A stretch of 64,000 bases of DNA, taken from Ectobius pallidus. Its lineage: Eukaryota > Arthropoda > Insecta > Blattodea > Ectobiidae. Every line of letters begins with the position of its first letter. The first letter of the stretch is position 1. A program made the translations under genes and the position numbers. The stretch spans positions 2,232,001 to 2,296,000 of the forward strand of contig CAXKWD010000014.1 in NCBI GenBank assembly GCA_964059195.1, written 5' to 3'. Shown piece after piece: positions 11,077 through 22,900 of this stretch. The notes under the pieces are model-generated. The model was not told the DNA's origin. It searched no databases and saw only the letters and a program-made list of their open reading frames with translations.

Positions 11077-11425
11077 CATCATCAGGATCTAAAGGCAATG
11101 CCTTGTTGTAGTAGCCATGTCTTCCTCTTCATCGCTGTTCTCTTTAGATTTTCGTATGACAGCACGTCCATATCCTTTATCATGTTTTTAATAAATGAAT
11201 TTCTTGGACGTCCTCTTGATTTCTTTCCCAGTATTTTCCCTTCAAAAATGTTAATGAGTAGACCATTGTGCCGAAATGTATGACCCACTAACTTTGCTCT
11301 TCTACTCTTAATTGAATTCAGAAGGGATCTCTCTTCCATCACTTCATTAAGCACTTCTTCATTTGTTTTCCTATCCACCCAACTCGTCTTTGTTAGCCTT
11401 CTCCATATCCACATTTCTGCTGCTT
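11077..11425 (-). mobile_element. 5'-truncated non-LTR retrotransposon fragment, RTE/BovB-like, longer copy
   Basis: This sits at the same site of monomer A as the 7393 copy, one hexamer away (3,684 bp), with the same flanks: CTGTTGCTT at 11068-11076 and CTGCTGCTT at 11417-11425. It keeps 39 bp (11160-11198) that the other copy lacks. Since those bases encode residues that fit the tail of the family, this is taken as the ancestral form and the other as a deletion derivative. Identical insertion point, truncation point and flanks rule out two independent insertions. Confidence 0.87.
11082..11414 (-). pseudogene. Reverse transcriptase C-terminal tail, 110 codons (LINE remnant)
   Basis: The reading frame is open from the truncation point to the stop. 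Visible elements are W.WRR at residues 2-6, SWVDR at 11-15, NEEVL at 18-22, RRAK at 38-41, GH..RH at 44-49, EGK at 58-60 and RGRPR at 67-71. A lysine- and methionine-rich stretch at 74-86 is missing from the 7398 copy. The natural protein would be far longer, with an endonuclease and a polymerase domain upstream; neither is here. No satellite-encoded partner is expected; it is a dead passenger of the array. Basic, zinc-free tails of this kind are known at the C-terminus of RTE-like proteins, but their exact role is not something I can state. Confidence 0.87.
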
Positions 11426-14365
11426 AGCAATGACATTTTGAATAAGAAACTGTAGCTTAGCAATGCCATCTCCAAATACGAAACTGTTGCCTTGCAATGT
11501 CATCTATAAGGAATACCCTTTAATCCCTCAATGATCAATACATACAATGAAAATATCGGTGATATGCTAATGGCATAACAGGGGTTGTAAATTTTTCTTT
11601 AATAGAAAAGAATACTGTTGCCTAGCAATGAGTTTCAAAACACGAAAGTGTTGCCTAGCAATGCCATTTTAAACCGGAAACTGTTGCCTAGCAATGCCAT
11701 CAAAAAGAACTGTTGATTAGCAACGTCATTTTTGAACACAATATTGCTACCTATTATAAACGTTTTTAAAATATACTGTTGTGTAGCAATGTCAATATCA
11801 GACACAAATATTTTACGTTTCAATGCATTTTTCATGTCGAAACTTTTTCCTTGCAATGTAATTTTTAAAGACAATTTGGCTGCCTAACAATGTAATTTTT
11901 CTATCACGAAAGGTTTGCCTAGCAATCCCAGTCTAAACCGGAAACTGTTGCCTAGCAATTAAGTTTTAAAACAGCTGACTCTTGCTTAGCAATGACATTT
12001 TTAACATGAAACTGTAACTTAGCAATGCCATCTCCAAATACGAAACTGTTGCCTAGCAATGTCTTCTATAAGGAAAAGTTTTTGATCCTTCAATGATCAA
12101 TTCATACAATGAAAATATCGGTGATATGCTAATGTCAAAACATGGGTTGTAAATTTTACTTTAATAGAAAGAATACTGTTGCCTAGCAATTAGTTTTAAA
12201 ACACGAAAGTGTTGCCTAGCAATGCCATTTTAAACCGGAAACTGTTGCCTAGCAATGTCATCAAAAAGAACTGTTGCTTAGCAATGTCATTTTTTAACAC
12301 AATATTGCTACCTATTAAAAGCTTTTAAAAAAAGATACTGTTGCGTAGCAATGTCAATTTCTGACACGAAACCTTTACCTTTCAATGCATTTTTCAAAGT
12401 AGACACTTCTTCCTAGCAATGTAATTTTTAAATACAATTTGACTGCCTAACAATGTAATTTTTCTATCACGAAAGTTTTCCCTAGCCATGCTAGTCTAAA
12501 CCGGAAACTGTTGCCTAGCAATGAAGTTTTAAAACACCTGACTGTTGCTTAGCAATGACATTTTGAATAAGAAACTGTAGCTTAGCAATGCCATCTCCAA
12601 ATACGAAACTGTTGCCTAGCAATGTCATCTATAAGGAATACCCTTTAATCCCTCAATGATCAATACATACAATGAAAATATCGGTGATATGCTAATGGCA
12701 TAACAGGGGTTGTAAATTTTTCTTTAATAGAAAAGAATACTGTTGCCTAGCAATGAGTTTTAAAACACGAAAGTGTTGCCTAGCAATGCCATTTTAAACC
12801 GGAAACTGTTGCCTAGCAATGCCATAAAAAAGAACTGTTGATTAGCAATGTCATTTTTGAACACAATATTGCTACCTATTTAAAGCTTTTAAAAAAAGAT
12901 ACTGTTGCGTAGCAATGTCAATTTCTGACACGAAACCTTTACCTTTCAATGCATTTTCCAAAGTCGAAACTTCTTCCTAGCAATGTAATTTTTAAAGACA
13001 ATTTGGCTGCCTATCATCGTAATTTTTCTATCACGAATGTTTTTCCTAGTCATGGCAGTCTAAACCGGAAACTGTAGCCTAGCAACGAAGTTTTAAAACA
13101 CCTGACTGTTGCTTAGCAATGACATTTAGAACAAGAAACTGTAGCTTAGCAATGCAATCTCCAAATACGAAACTGTTGCCTAGCAATGTCATCTATAAGG
13201 AATAGTTTTTAATCCCTCAATGATCAATACATACAATGAAAATATCGGTGATATGCTAATGGCAAAACATGGGTTGTAAATTTTGCTTTAACAGAAAGAA
13301 TACTGTTGCCTAGCAATGAGTTTTAAAACACGAAAGTGTTGCCTAGCAATGCCATTTTAAACCGCAAACTGTTGCCTAGCAATGTCATCAAAAAGAACTG
13401 TTGCTTAGTAATATCATTTTTAAACACAATATTGCTACCTATTATAAACTTTTAAACATATACTGTTGTGAAGCAATGTTAATTTCAGACACCAAACTTT
13501 TACTTTTCAATGCATTTTTAAAAGTCGAAACGTTTTCCTAGCAATGTAATTTTTAAAGACAATTTGGCTGCTTAACAATGTAATTTTTCTATGACGAAAG
13601 TTTTGCCTAGCCATGCCAGTCTAAACCGGAAACTGTTGCCTAGCAATTCAGTTTTAAAACAACTGACTCTTGCTTAGCAATGACATTTTGAACAAGAAAC
13701 TGTAGCTTAGCAATGCCATCTCCAAATACGAAACTGTTGCCTAGCAATGTCATCTATAACTAATAGTTTTTAATCCTTCAATGATCAATAGATACAATGA
13801 AAATATCGGTGATATGCTAATGGCAAAACATGGGTTGTAAATTTTACTTTAATAGAAAGAATACTGTTGCCTAGCAATGAGTTTTAAAACAAGAAAGTGT
13901 TGCCTAGCAATGCCATTTTAAACCAGAAATTGTTGCCTAGCAATGTCATCAAAAAGAACTGTTGCTTAGCAATGTCATTTTTGAACACAATATTGCTACC
14001 TATTAAAAGCTTTTAAAAAAGATACTGTTGCGTAGCAATGTCAATTTCTGACACGAAACCTTTACCTTTTAATGCATTTTCCAAAGTCGAAACTTCTTCC
14101 TAGCAATGTAATTTTTAAAGACAATTTGGCTGCCTATCAACGTAATTTTTCTATCACGAATGTTTTTCCTAGCCATGCCAGTCTAAACCGGAAACTGTAG
14201 CCTAGCAATGAAGTTTTAAAATACCTGACTGTTGCTTAGCAATGACATTTTGATCAAGAAACTGTAGCTTAGCAATGCCATCTCCAAATACGAAACTGTT
14301 GCCTAGCAATGTCATCTATAAGGAATAGTTCTTAATCCTTCAATGATCAATACATACAATGAAAA

Positions 14366-17300
14366 TATCGGTGATATGCTAATGTCAAAACATGGGTTGT
14401 AAATTTTACTTTAATAGAAAGAATACTGCTGCCTAGCAATGAGTTTTAAAACACGAAAGTGTTGCCTAGCAATGCCATTTTAAACCAGAAACTGTTGCCT
14501 AGCAATGTCATCAAAAAGAACTGTTGCTTAGCAATGTCATTTTTGAACACAATATTGCTACCTATTAAAAGCTTTTAAAAAAAGATACTGTTGCGTAGCA
14601 ATGTCAATTTCTGACACGAAACCTTTACCTTTCAATGCATTTTCCAAAGTGGAAACTTCTTCCTAGCAATGTAATTTTTAAAGACAAATTGACAGCCTAA
14701 CAATGTAATTTTTCTATCACGAAAGTTTTCCCTAGCCATGCCAGTCTAAAAAGAAACTGTAGCCTAGCAATGAAGTTTTAAAACACCTGACTGTTGCTTA
14801 GCAATGACATTTTGAACAAGAATCTGTAGCTTAGCAATGCCATCTCCAAATACGAAACTGTTGCCTAGGAATGTCATCTACAAGGAATAGTTTTTAATCC
14901 CTCAATGATCAATACATACAATGAAAATATCGGTGATATGCTAATGGCAAAACATGGGTTGTAAATTTTGCTTTAATAGAAAGAATACTGTTGCCTAGCA
15001 ATGAGTTTTAAAACACGAAAGTGTTGCCTAGGAATGCCATTTTAAACCCGAAACTGTTGCCTAGCAATGTCATCAAAAAGAATTGTTGCTTAGCAATGTC
15101 ATTTTTAAACACAATATTGCTACCTATTATAAACTTTTTTAAAATATACTGTTGTGTAGCAATGTCAATATCAGACACAAATATTTTACGTTTCAATGCA
15201 TTTTTCATGTCGAAACTTTTTCCTTGCAATGTAATTTTTAAAGACAATTTGGCTGCCTAACAATGTAATTTTTCTATCACGAAAGGTTTGCCTAGCAATC
15301 CCAGTCTAAACCGGAAACTGTTGCCTAGCAATTAAGTTTTAAAACAGCTGAATCTTGCTTAGCAATGACATTTTTAACATGAAACTGTAACTTAGCAATG
15401 CCATCTCCAAATACGAAACTGTTGCCTAGCAATGTCTTCTATAAGGAAAAGTTTTTGATCCTTCAATGATCAATTCATACAATGAAAATATCGGTGATAT
15501 GCTAATGTCAAAACATGGGTTGTAAATTTTACTTTAATAGAAAGAATACTGTTGCCTAGCAATTAGTTTTAAAACACGAAAGTGTTGCCTAGCAATGCCA
15601 TTTTAAACCGGAAACTGTTGCCTAGCAATGTCATCGAAAAGAACTGTTGCTTAGCAATGTCATTTTTTAACACAATATTGCTACCTATTAAAAGCTTTTA
15701 AAAAAAGATACTGTTGCGTAGCAATGTCAATTTCTGACACGAAACCTTTACCTTTCAATGCATTTTTCAAAGTAGACACTTCTTCCTAGCAATGTAATTT
15801 TTAAATACAATTTGACTGCCTAACAATGTAATTTTTCTATCACGAAAGTTTTCCCTAGCCATGCTAGTCTATACCGGAAACTGTTGCCTAGCAATGAAGT
15901 TTTAAAACACCTGACTGTTGCTTAGCAATGACATTTTGAATAAGACACTGTAGCCTTGCAATGCCATCTCCAAATACGAAACTGTTGCCTAGCAATGTCA
16001 TCTGTAAGGAATAGTTTTTAATCCTTCAATGATCAATAGATACAATGAAAATATCGGTGATATGCTAATGTCAAAACATGGTTTGTAAATTTTACTTTAA
16101 TAGAAAGAATACTGATGCTTAGCAATGAGTTTTAAAACAAGAAAGTGTTGCCTAGCAATGCCATTTTAAACCGGAAACTGTTGCCTAGCAATGGCATCAA
16201 AAAGAACTGTTGCTTAGCAATGTAATTTTAAACACATTATTGCTACCTATTATAAACTTTTAAATAATATACTGTTGCGTAGCAATGTCAATTTCTGACA
16301 CGAAACCTTTACCTTTCAATGCATTTTTCAAATTCGAAACTTCTTCCTAGCAATGTAATTTTTAAAGACAATTTGGCTACCTAACAATGTAATTTTTCTA
16401 TCACGAATGTTTTGCCTAGTCATGCCAGTCTAAACCGGAAACTGTTGCCTAACAATGAAGTTTTATAACACCTGACTGTTGCTTAGCAATGACATTTTGA
16501 ATAAGAAACTGTAGCTTAGCAATGCCATCTCCAAATACAAAACTGTTGCCTAGCAATGTCATCTGTAAGGAATAGTTCTTAATCCTTCAATGATCAATAC
16601 ATACAATGAAAATATCGGTGATATGCTAATGTCAAAACATGGGTTGTAAATTTTACTTTAATAGAAAGAATACTGCTGCCTAGCAATGAGTTTTAAAACA
16701 CGAAAGTGTTGCCTGGCAATGCCATTTTAAACCAGAAACTGTTGCCTAGCAATGTCATCAAAAAGAACTGTTGCTTAGGAATGTCATCTTTAACACAATA
16801 TTGCTACCTATTTAAAGCTTTTAAAAAAAGATACTGTTGCGTAGCAATGTCAATTTCTGACACGAAACCTTTACCTTTCAATGCATTTTCCAAAGTCAAA
16901 ACTTCTTCCTAGCAATTTAATTTTTAAAGACAATTTGGCTGCCTATCAATGTAATTTTTCTATCACGAATGGTTTGCCTAACCATGCCAGTCTAAACCGG
17001 AAACTGTTGCCAAGCAATGAAGTTTTAAAACACCTGACTGTTGCTTAGCAATGACATTTTGAATAAGAAACTGTAGCTTAGCAATGCCATCTCCAAATAC
17101 GAAACTGTTGCCTAGCAATGTCATCTATAAGGAATACCCTTTAATCCCTCAATGATCAATACATACAATGAAAATATCGGTGATATGCTAATGGCATAAC
17201 AGGGGTTGTAAATTTTTCTTTAATAGAAAAGAATACTGTTGCCTAGCAATGAGTTTCAAAACACGAAAGTGTTGCCTAGCAATGCCATTTTAAACCGGAA

Positions 17301-19988
17301 ACTGTTGCCTAGCAATGCCATCAAAAAGAACTGTTGATTAGCAATGTCATTTTTGAACACAATATTGCTACCTATTTAAAGCTTTTAAAAAAATATACTG
17401 TTGCGTAGCAATGTCAATTTCTGACACGAAACCTTTACCTTTCAATGCATTTTCCAAAGTCGAAACTTCTTCCTAGCAATGTAATTTTTAAAGACAATTT
17501 GGCTGCCTATCAACGTAATTTTTCTATCACGGATGTTTTTCCTAGCCATGCCAGTCTAAACCGGAAACTATAGCCTAGCAATGAAGTTTTAAAACACCTG
17601 ACTGTTGCTTAGCAATGACATTTAGAACAAGAAACTGTAGCTTAGCAATGCCATCTCCAAATACGAAACTGTTGCCTAGCAATGTCATCTATAAGGAATA
17701 GTTTTTAATCCTTCAATGATCAATACATACAATGAAAATATCGGTGATATGCTAATGTCAAAACATGGGTTGTAAATTTTACTTTAATAGAAAGAATACT
17801 GCTGCCTAGCAATGAGTTTTAAAACACGAAAGTGTTGCCTAGCAATGCCATTTTAAACCAGAAACTGTTGCCTAGCAATGTCATCAAAAAGAACTGTTGC
17901 TTAGCAATGTCATTTTTGAACACAATATTGCTACCTATTAAAAGCTTTTAAAAAAAGATACTGTTGCGTAGCAATGTCAATTTCTGACACGAAACCTTTA
18001 CCTTTCAATGCATTTTCCAAAGTGGAAACTTCTTCCTAGCAATGTAATTTTTAAAGACAAATTGACAGCCTAACAATGTAATTTTTCTATCACGAAAGTT
18101 TTCCCTAGCCATGCCAGTCTAAAAAGAAACTGTAGCCTAGCAATGAAGTTTTAAAACACCTGACTGTTGCTTAGCAATGACATTTTGAACAAGAAACTGT
18201 AGCTTAGCAATGCCATCTCCAAATACGAAACTGTTGCCTAGGAATGTCATCTACAAGGAATAGTTTTTAATCCCTCAATGATCAATACATACAATGAAAA
18301 TATCGGTGATATGCTAATGGCAAAACATGGGTTGTAAATTTTGCTTTAATAGAAAGAATACTGTTGCCTAGCAATGAGTTTTAAATCACGAAAGTGTTGC
18401 CTAGGAATGCCATTTTAAACCCGAAACTGTTGCCTAGCAATGTCATCAAAAAGAACTGTTGCTTAGCAATGTCATTTTTAAACACAATATTGCTACCTAT
18501 TATAAACGTTTTTAAAATATACTGTTGTGTAGCAATGTCAATATCAGACACAAATATTCTACGTTTCAATGCATTTTTCATGTCGAAACTTTTTCCTTGC
18601 AGTGTAATTTTTAAAGACAATTTGGCTGCCTAACAATGTAATTTTTCTATCACGAAAGGTTTGCCTAGCAATCCCAGTCTAAACCGGAAACTGTTGCCTA
18701 GCAATTAAGTTTTAAAACAGCTGACTCTTGCTTAGCAATGACATTTTTAACATGGAACTGTAACTTAGCAATGCCATCTCCAAATACGAAACTGTTGCCT
18801 AGCAATGTCTTCTATAAGGAAAAGTTTTTGATCCTTCAATGATCAATTCATACAATGAAAATATCGGTGATATGCTAATGTCAAAACATGGGTTGTAAAT
18901 TTTACTTTAATAGAAAGAATACTGTTGCCTAGCAATGAGTTTTAAAACACGAAAGTGTTGCCTAGCAATGCCATTTTAAACCGGAAACTGTTGTCTAGCA
19001 ATGTCATCAAAAAGAACTGTTGATTAGCAATGTCATTTTTGAACACAATATTGCTACCTATTTAAAGCTTTTAAAAAAATATACTGTTGCGTAGCAATGT
19101 CAATTTCTGACACGAAACCTTTACCTTTCAATGCATTTTCCAAAGTCAAAACTTCTTCCTAGCAATTTAATTTTTAAAGACAATTTGGCTGCCTATCAAT
19201 GTAATTTTTCTATCACGAATGTTTTGCCTAACCATGCCAGTCTAAACCGGAAACTGTTGCCTAGCAATGAAGTTTTAAAACACCTGACTGTTGCTTAGCA
19301 ATGACATTTTGAATAAGAAACTGTAGCTTAGCAATGCCATCTCCAAATACGAAACTGTTGCCTAGCAATGTCATCTATAAGGAACACCCTTTAATCCCTC
19401 AATGATCAATACATACAATGAAAATATCGGTGATATGCTAATGGCATAACAGGGGTTGTAAATTTTTCTTTAATAGAAAAGAATACTGTTGCCTAGCAAT
19501 GAGTTTCAAAACACGAAAGTGTTGACTAGCAATGCCATTTTAAACCGGAAACTGTTGCCTAGCAATGCCATCAAAAAGAACTGTTGATTAGCAATGTCAT
19601 TTTTGAACACAATATTGCTACCTATTTAAAGCTTTTAAAAAAATATACTGTTGCGTAGCAATGTCAATTTCTGACACGAAACCTTTACCTTTCAATGCAT
19701 TTTCCAAAGTCGAAACTTCTTCCTAGCAATGTAATTTTTAAAGACAATTTGGCTGCCTATCAACGTAATTTTTCTATCACGAATGTTTTTCCTAGCCATG
19801 CCAGTCTAAACCGGAAACTATAGCCTAGCAATGAAGTTTTAAAACACCTGACTGTTGCTTAGCAATGACATTTAGAACAAGAAACTGTAGCTTAGCAATG
19901 CCATCTCCAAATACGAAACTGTTGCCTAGCAATGTCATCTATAAGGAATACCCTTTAATCCCTCAATGATCAATACATACAATGAAAA
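14366..19988 (+). repeat. Mixed block of ten monomers: G-H-I-J-A-K-G-H-hybrid-K
   Basis: Anchors are at 14366 (G), 14928 (H), 15489 (I), 16052 (J), 16613 (A), 17175 (K), 17739 (G), 18301 (H), 18862 (hybrid) and 19425 (K). Markers: G has AAAGTGGAAAC, ACAAATTGACAGCC and CAGTCTAAAAAGAAAC; H has GCCTAGGAATG, AAACCCGAAAC and AGAATTGTTGC (AGAACTG in the 18301 copy); I is C-like with CATCGAAAAG and GTCTATACCGG; J has CATGGTTTG, CTGATGCTTAG and AAATTCGAAAC; K joins a B-like first half to a second half with TTAAAAAAATATACTG and AACTATAGCC. The hexamer periodicity is broken here. Confidence 0.88.
18862..19424 (+). repeat. Three-part hybrid monomer (C-like / K-like / A-like)
   Basis: The monomer starts like C (GTCAAAACATGGG, TTTTACTTTAATAG), continues like K (GATTAGCAATG near 19022, TTAAAAAAATATACTG near 19070) and finishes like A (AAAGTCAAAAC near 19143, CAATTTAATTTTT near 19163, GTTTTGCCTAACCATG near 19220, then AACACCC where A before B has AATACCC). 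Two switches within 563 bp point to repeated recombination or patchy gene conversion. It also carries private changes such as TTGTCTAGCAATG near 18991. Confidence 0.75.
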
Positions 19989-22900
19989 TATCGGTGATAT
20001 GCTAATGGCATAACAGGGGTTGTAAATTTTTCTTTAATAGAAAAGAATACTGTTGCCTAGCAATGAGTTTCAAAACACGAAAGTGTTGACTAGCAATGCC
20101 ATTTTAAACCGGAAACTGTTGCCTAGCAATGCCATCAAAAAGAACTGTTGATTAGCAACGTCATTTTTGAACACAATATTGCTACCTATTATAAACGTTT
20201 TTAAAATATACTGTTGTGTAGCAATGTCAATATCAGACACAAATATTTTACGTTTCAATGCATTTTTCATGTCGAAACTTTTTCCTTGCAATGTAATTTT
20301 TAAAGACAATTTGGCTGCCTAACAATGTAATTTTTCTATCACGAAAGGTTTGCCTAGCAATCCCAGTCTAAACCGGAAACTGTTGCCTAGCAATTAAGTT
20401 TTAAAACAGCTGACTCTTGCTTAGCAATGACATTGTTAACATGAAACTGTAACTTAGCAATGCCATCTCCAAATACGAAACTGTTGCCTAGCAATGTCTT
20501 CTATAAGGAAAAGTTTTTGATCCTTCAATGATCAATTCATACAATGAAAATATCGGTGATATGCTAATGTCAAAACATGGGTTGTAAATTTTACTTTAAT
20601 AGAAAGAATACTGTTGCCTAGCAATTAGTTTTAAAACACGAAAGTGTTGCCTAGCAATGCCATTTTAAACCGGAAACTGTTGCCTAGCAATGTCATCAAA
20701 AAGAACTGTTGCTTAGCAATGTCATTTTTTAACACAATATTGCTACCTATTAAAAGCTTTTAAAAAAAGATACTGTTGCGTAGCAATGTCAATTTCTGAC
20801 ACGAAACCTTTACCTTTCAATGCATTTTTCAAAGTAGACACTTCTTCCTAGCAATGTAATTTTTAAATACAATTTGACTGCCTAACAATGTAATTTTTCT
20901 ATCACGAAAGTTTTCCCTAGCCATGCTAGTCTAAACCGGAAACTGTTGCCTAGCAATGAAGTTTTAAAACACCTGACTGTTGCTTAGCAATGACATTTTG
21001 AATAAGAAACTGTAGCTTAGCAATGCCATCTCCAAATACGAAACTGTTGCCTAGCAATGTCATCTATAAGGAATACCCTTTAATCCCTCAATGATCAATA
21101 CATACAATGAAAATATCGGTGATATGCTAATGGCATAACAGGGGTTGTAAATTTTTCTTTAATAGAAAAGAATACTGTTGCCTAGCAATGAGTTTTAAAA
21201 CACGAAAGTGTTGCCTAGCAATGCCATTTTAAACCGGAAACTGTTGCCTAGCAATGCCATAAAAAAGAACTGTTGATTAGCAATGTCATTTTTGAACACA
21301 ATATTGCTACCTATTTAAAGCTTTTAAAAAAAGATACTGTTGCGTAGCAATGTCAATTTCTGACACGAAACCTTTACCTTTCAATGCATTTTCCAAAGTC
21401 GAAACTTCTTCCTAGCAATGTAATTTTTAAAGACAATTTGGCTGCCTATCATCGTAATTTTTCTATCACGAATGTTTTTCCTAGTCATGGCAGTCTAAAC
21501 CGGAAACTGTAGCCTAGCAACGAAGTTTTAAAACACCTGACTGTTGCTTAGCAATGACATTTAGAACAAGAAACTGTAGCTTAGCAATGCAATCTCCAAA
21601 TACGAAACTGTTGCCTAGCAATGTCATCTATAAGGAATAGTTTTTAATCCCTCAATGATCAATACATACAATGAAAATATCGGTGATATGCTAATGGCAA
21701 AACATGGGTTGTAAATTTTGCTTTAATGGAAAGAATACTGTTGCCTAGCAATGAGTTTTAAAACACGAAAGTGTTGCCTAGCAATGCCATTTTAAACCGC
21801 AAACTGTTGCCTAGCAATGTCATCAAAAAGAACTGTTGCTTAGTAATGTCATTTTTAAACACAATATTGCTACCTATTATAAACTTTTAAACATATACTG
21901 TTGTGTAGCAATGTTAATTTCAGACACCAAACTTTTACTTTTCAATGCATTTTTAAAAGTCGAAACGTTTTCCTAGCAATGTAATTTTTAAAGACAATTT
22001 GGCTGCTTAACAATGTAATTTTTCTATGACGAAAGTTTTGCCTAGCCATGCCAGTCTAAACCGGAAACTGTTGCCTAGCAATTCAGTTTTAAAACAACTG
22101 ACTCTTGCTTAGCAATGACATTTTGAACAAGAAACTGTAGCTTAGCAATGCCATCTCCAAATACGAAACTGTTGCCTAGCAATGTCATCTATAAGGAATA
22201 GTTTTTAATCCTTCAATGATCAATAGATACAATGAAAATATCGGTGATATGCTAATGGCAAAACATGGGTTGTAAATTTTACTTTAATAGAAAGAATACT
22301 GTTGCCTAGCAATGAGTTTTAAAACAAGAAAGTGTTGCCTAGCAATGCCATTTTAAACCAGAAATTGTTGCCTAGCAATGTCATCAAAAAGAACTGTTGC
22401 TTAGCAATGTCATTTTTGAACACAATATTGCTACCTATTAAAAGCTTTTAAAAAAGATACTGTTGCGTAGCAATGTCAATTTCTGACACGAAACCTTTAC
22501 CTTTCAATGCATTTTCCAAAGTCGAAACTTCTTCCTAGCAATGTAATTTTTAAAGACAAATTGGCTGCCTATCAACGTAATTTTTCTATCACGAATGTTT
22601 TTCCTAGCCATGCCAGTCTAAACCGGAAACTGTAGCCTAGCAATGAAGTTTTAAAACACCTGACTGTTGCTTAGCAATGACATTTTGATCAAGAAACTGT
22701 AGCTTAGCAATGCCATCTCCAAATACGAAACTGTTGCCTAGCAATGTCATCTATAAGGAATAGTTCTTAATCCTTCAATGATCAATACATACAATGAAAA
22801 TATCGGTGATATGCTAATGTCAAAACATGGGTTGTAAATTTTACTTTAATAGAAAGAATACTGCTGCCTAGCAATTAGTTTTAAAACACGAAAGTGTTGC

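Larger units (their letters stand above)
10643..14365 (+). repeat. Hexamer higher-order repeat, copy 4, interrupted by a 349-bp insertion
   Basis: Anchors are at 10643 (A), 11554 (B), 12116 (C), 12679 (D), 13243 (E) and 13804 (F). The block is 3,723 bp, which is 3,374 plus the 349-bp insertion in A. The insertion lies at the same base of A as in copy 3, so both hexamers descend from one that already carried it. Small private changes are visible in E (AGTAATATC near 13408, GTGAAGCAATG near 13470). Confidence 0.93.

Noticed and set aside
11071..11283. Plus-strand ORF across the retroelement fragment
   Set aside because: It is antisense to the clear reverse-transcriptase tail on the minus strand.
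15030..15060. CENP-B box
   Set aside because: The only CGGG-type sequence I noticed is the complement of AAACCCGAAAC in H monomers; the required TTCG...A..CGGG spacing is absent.
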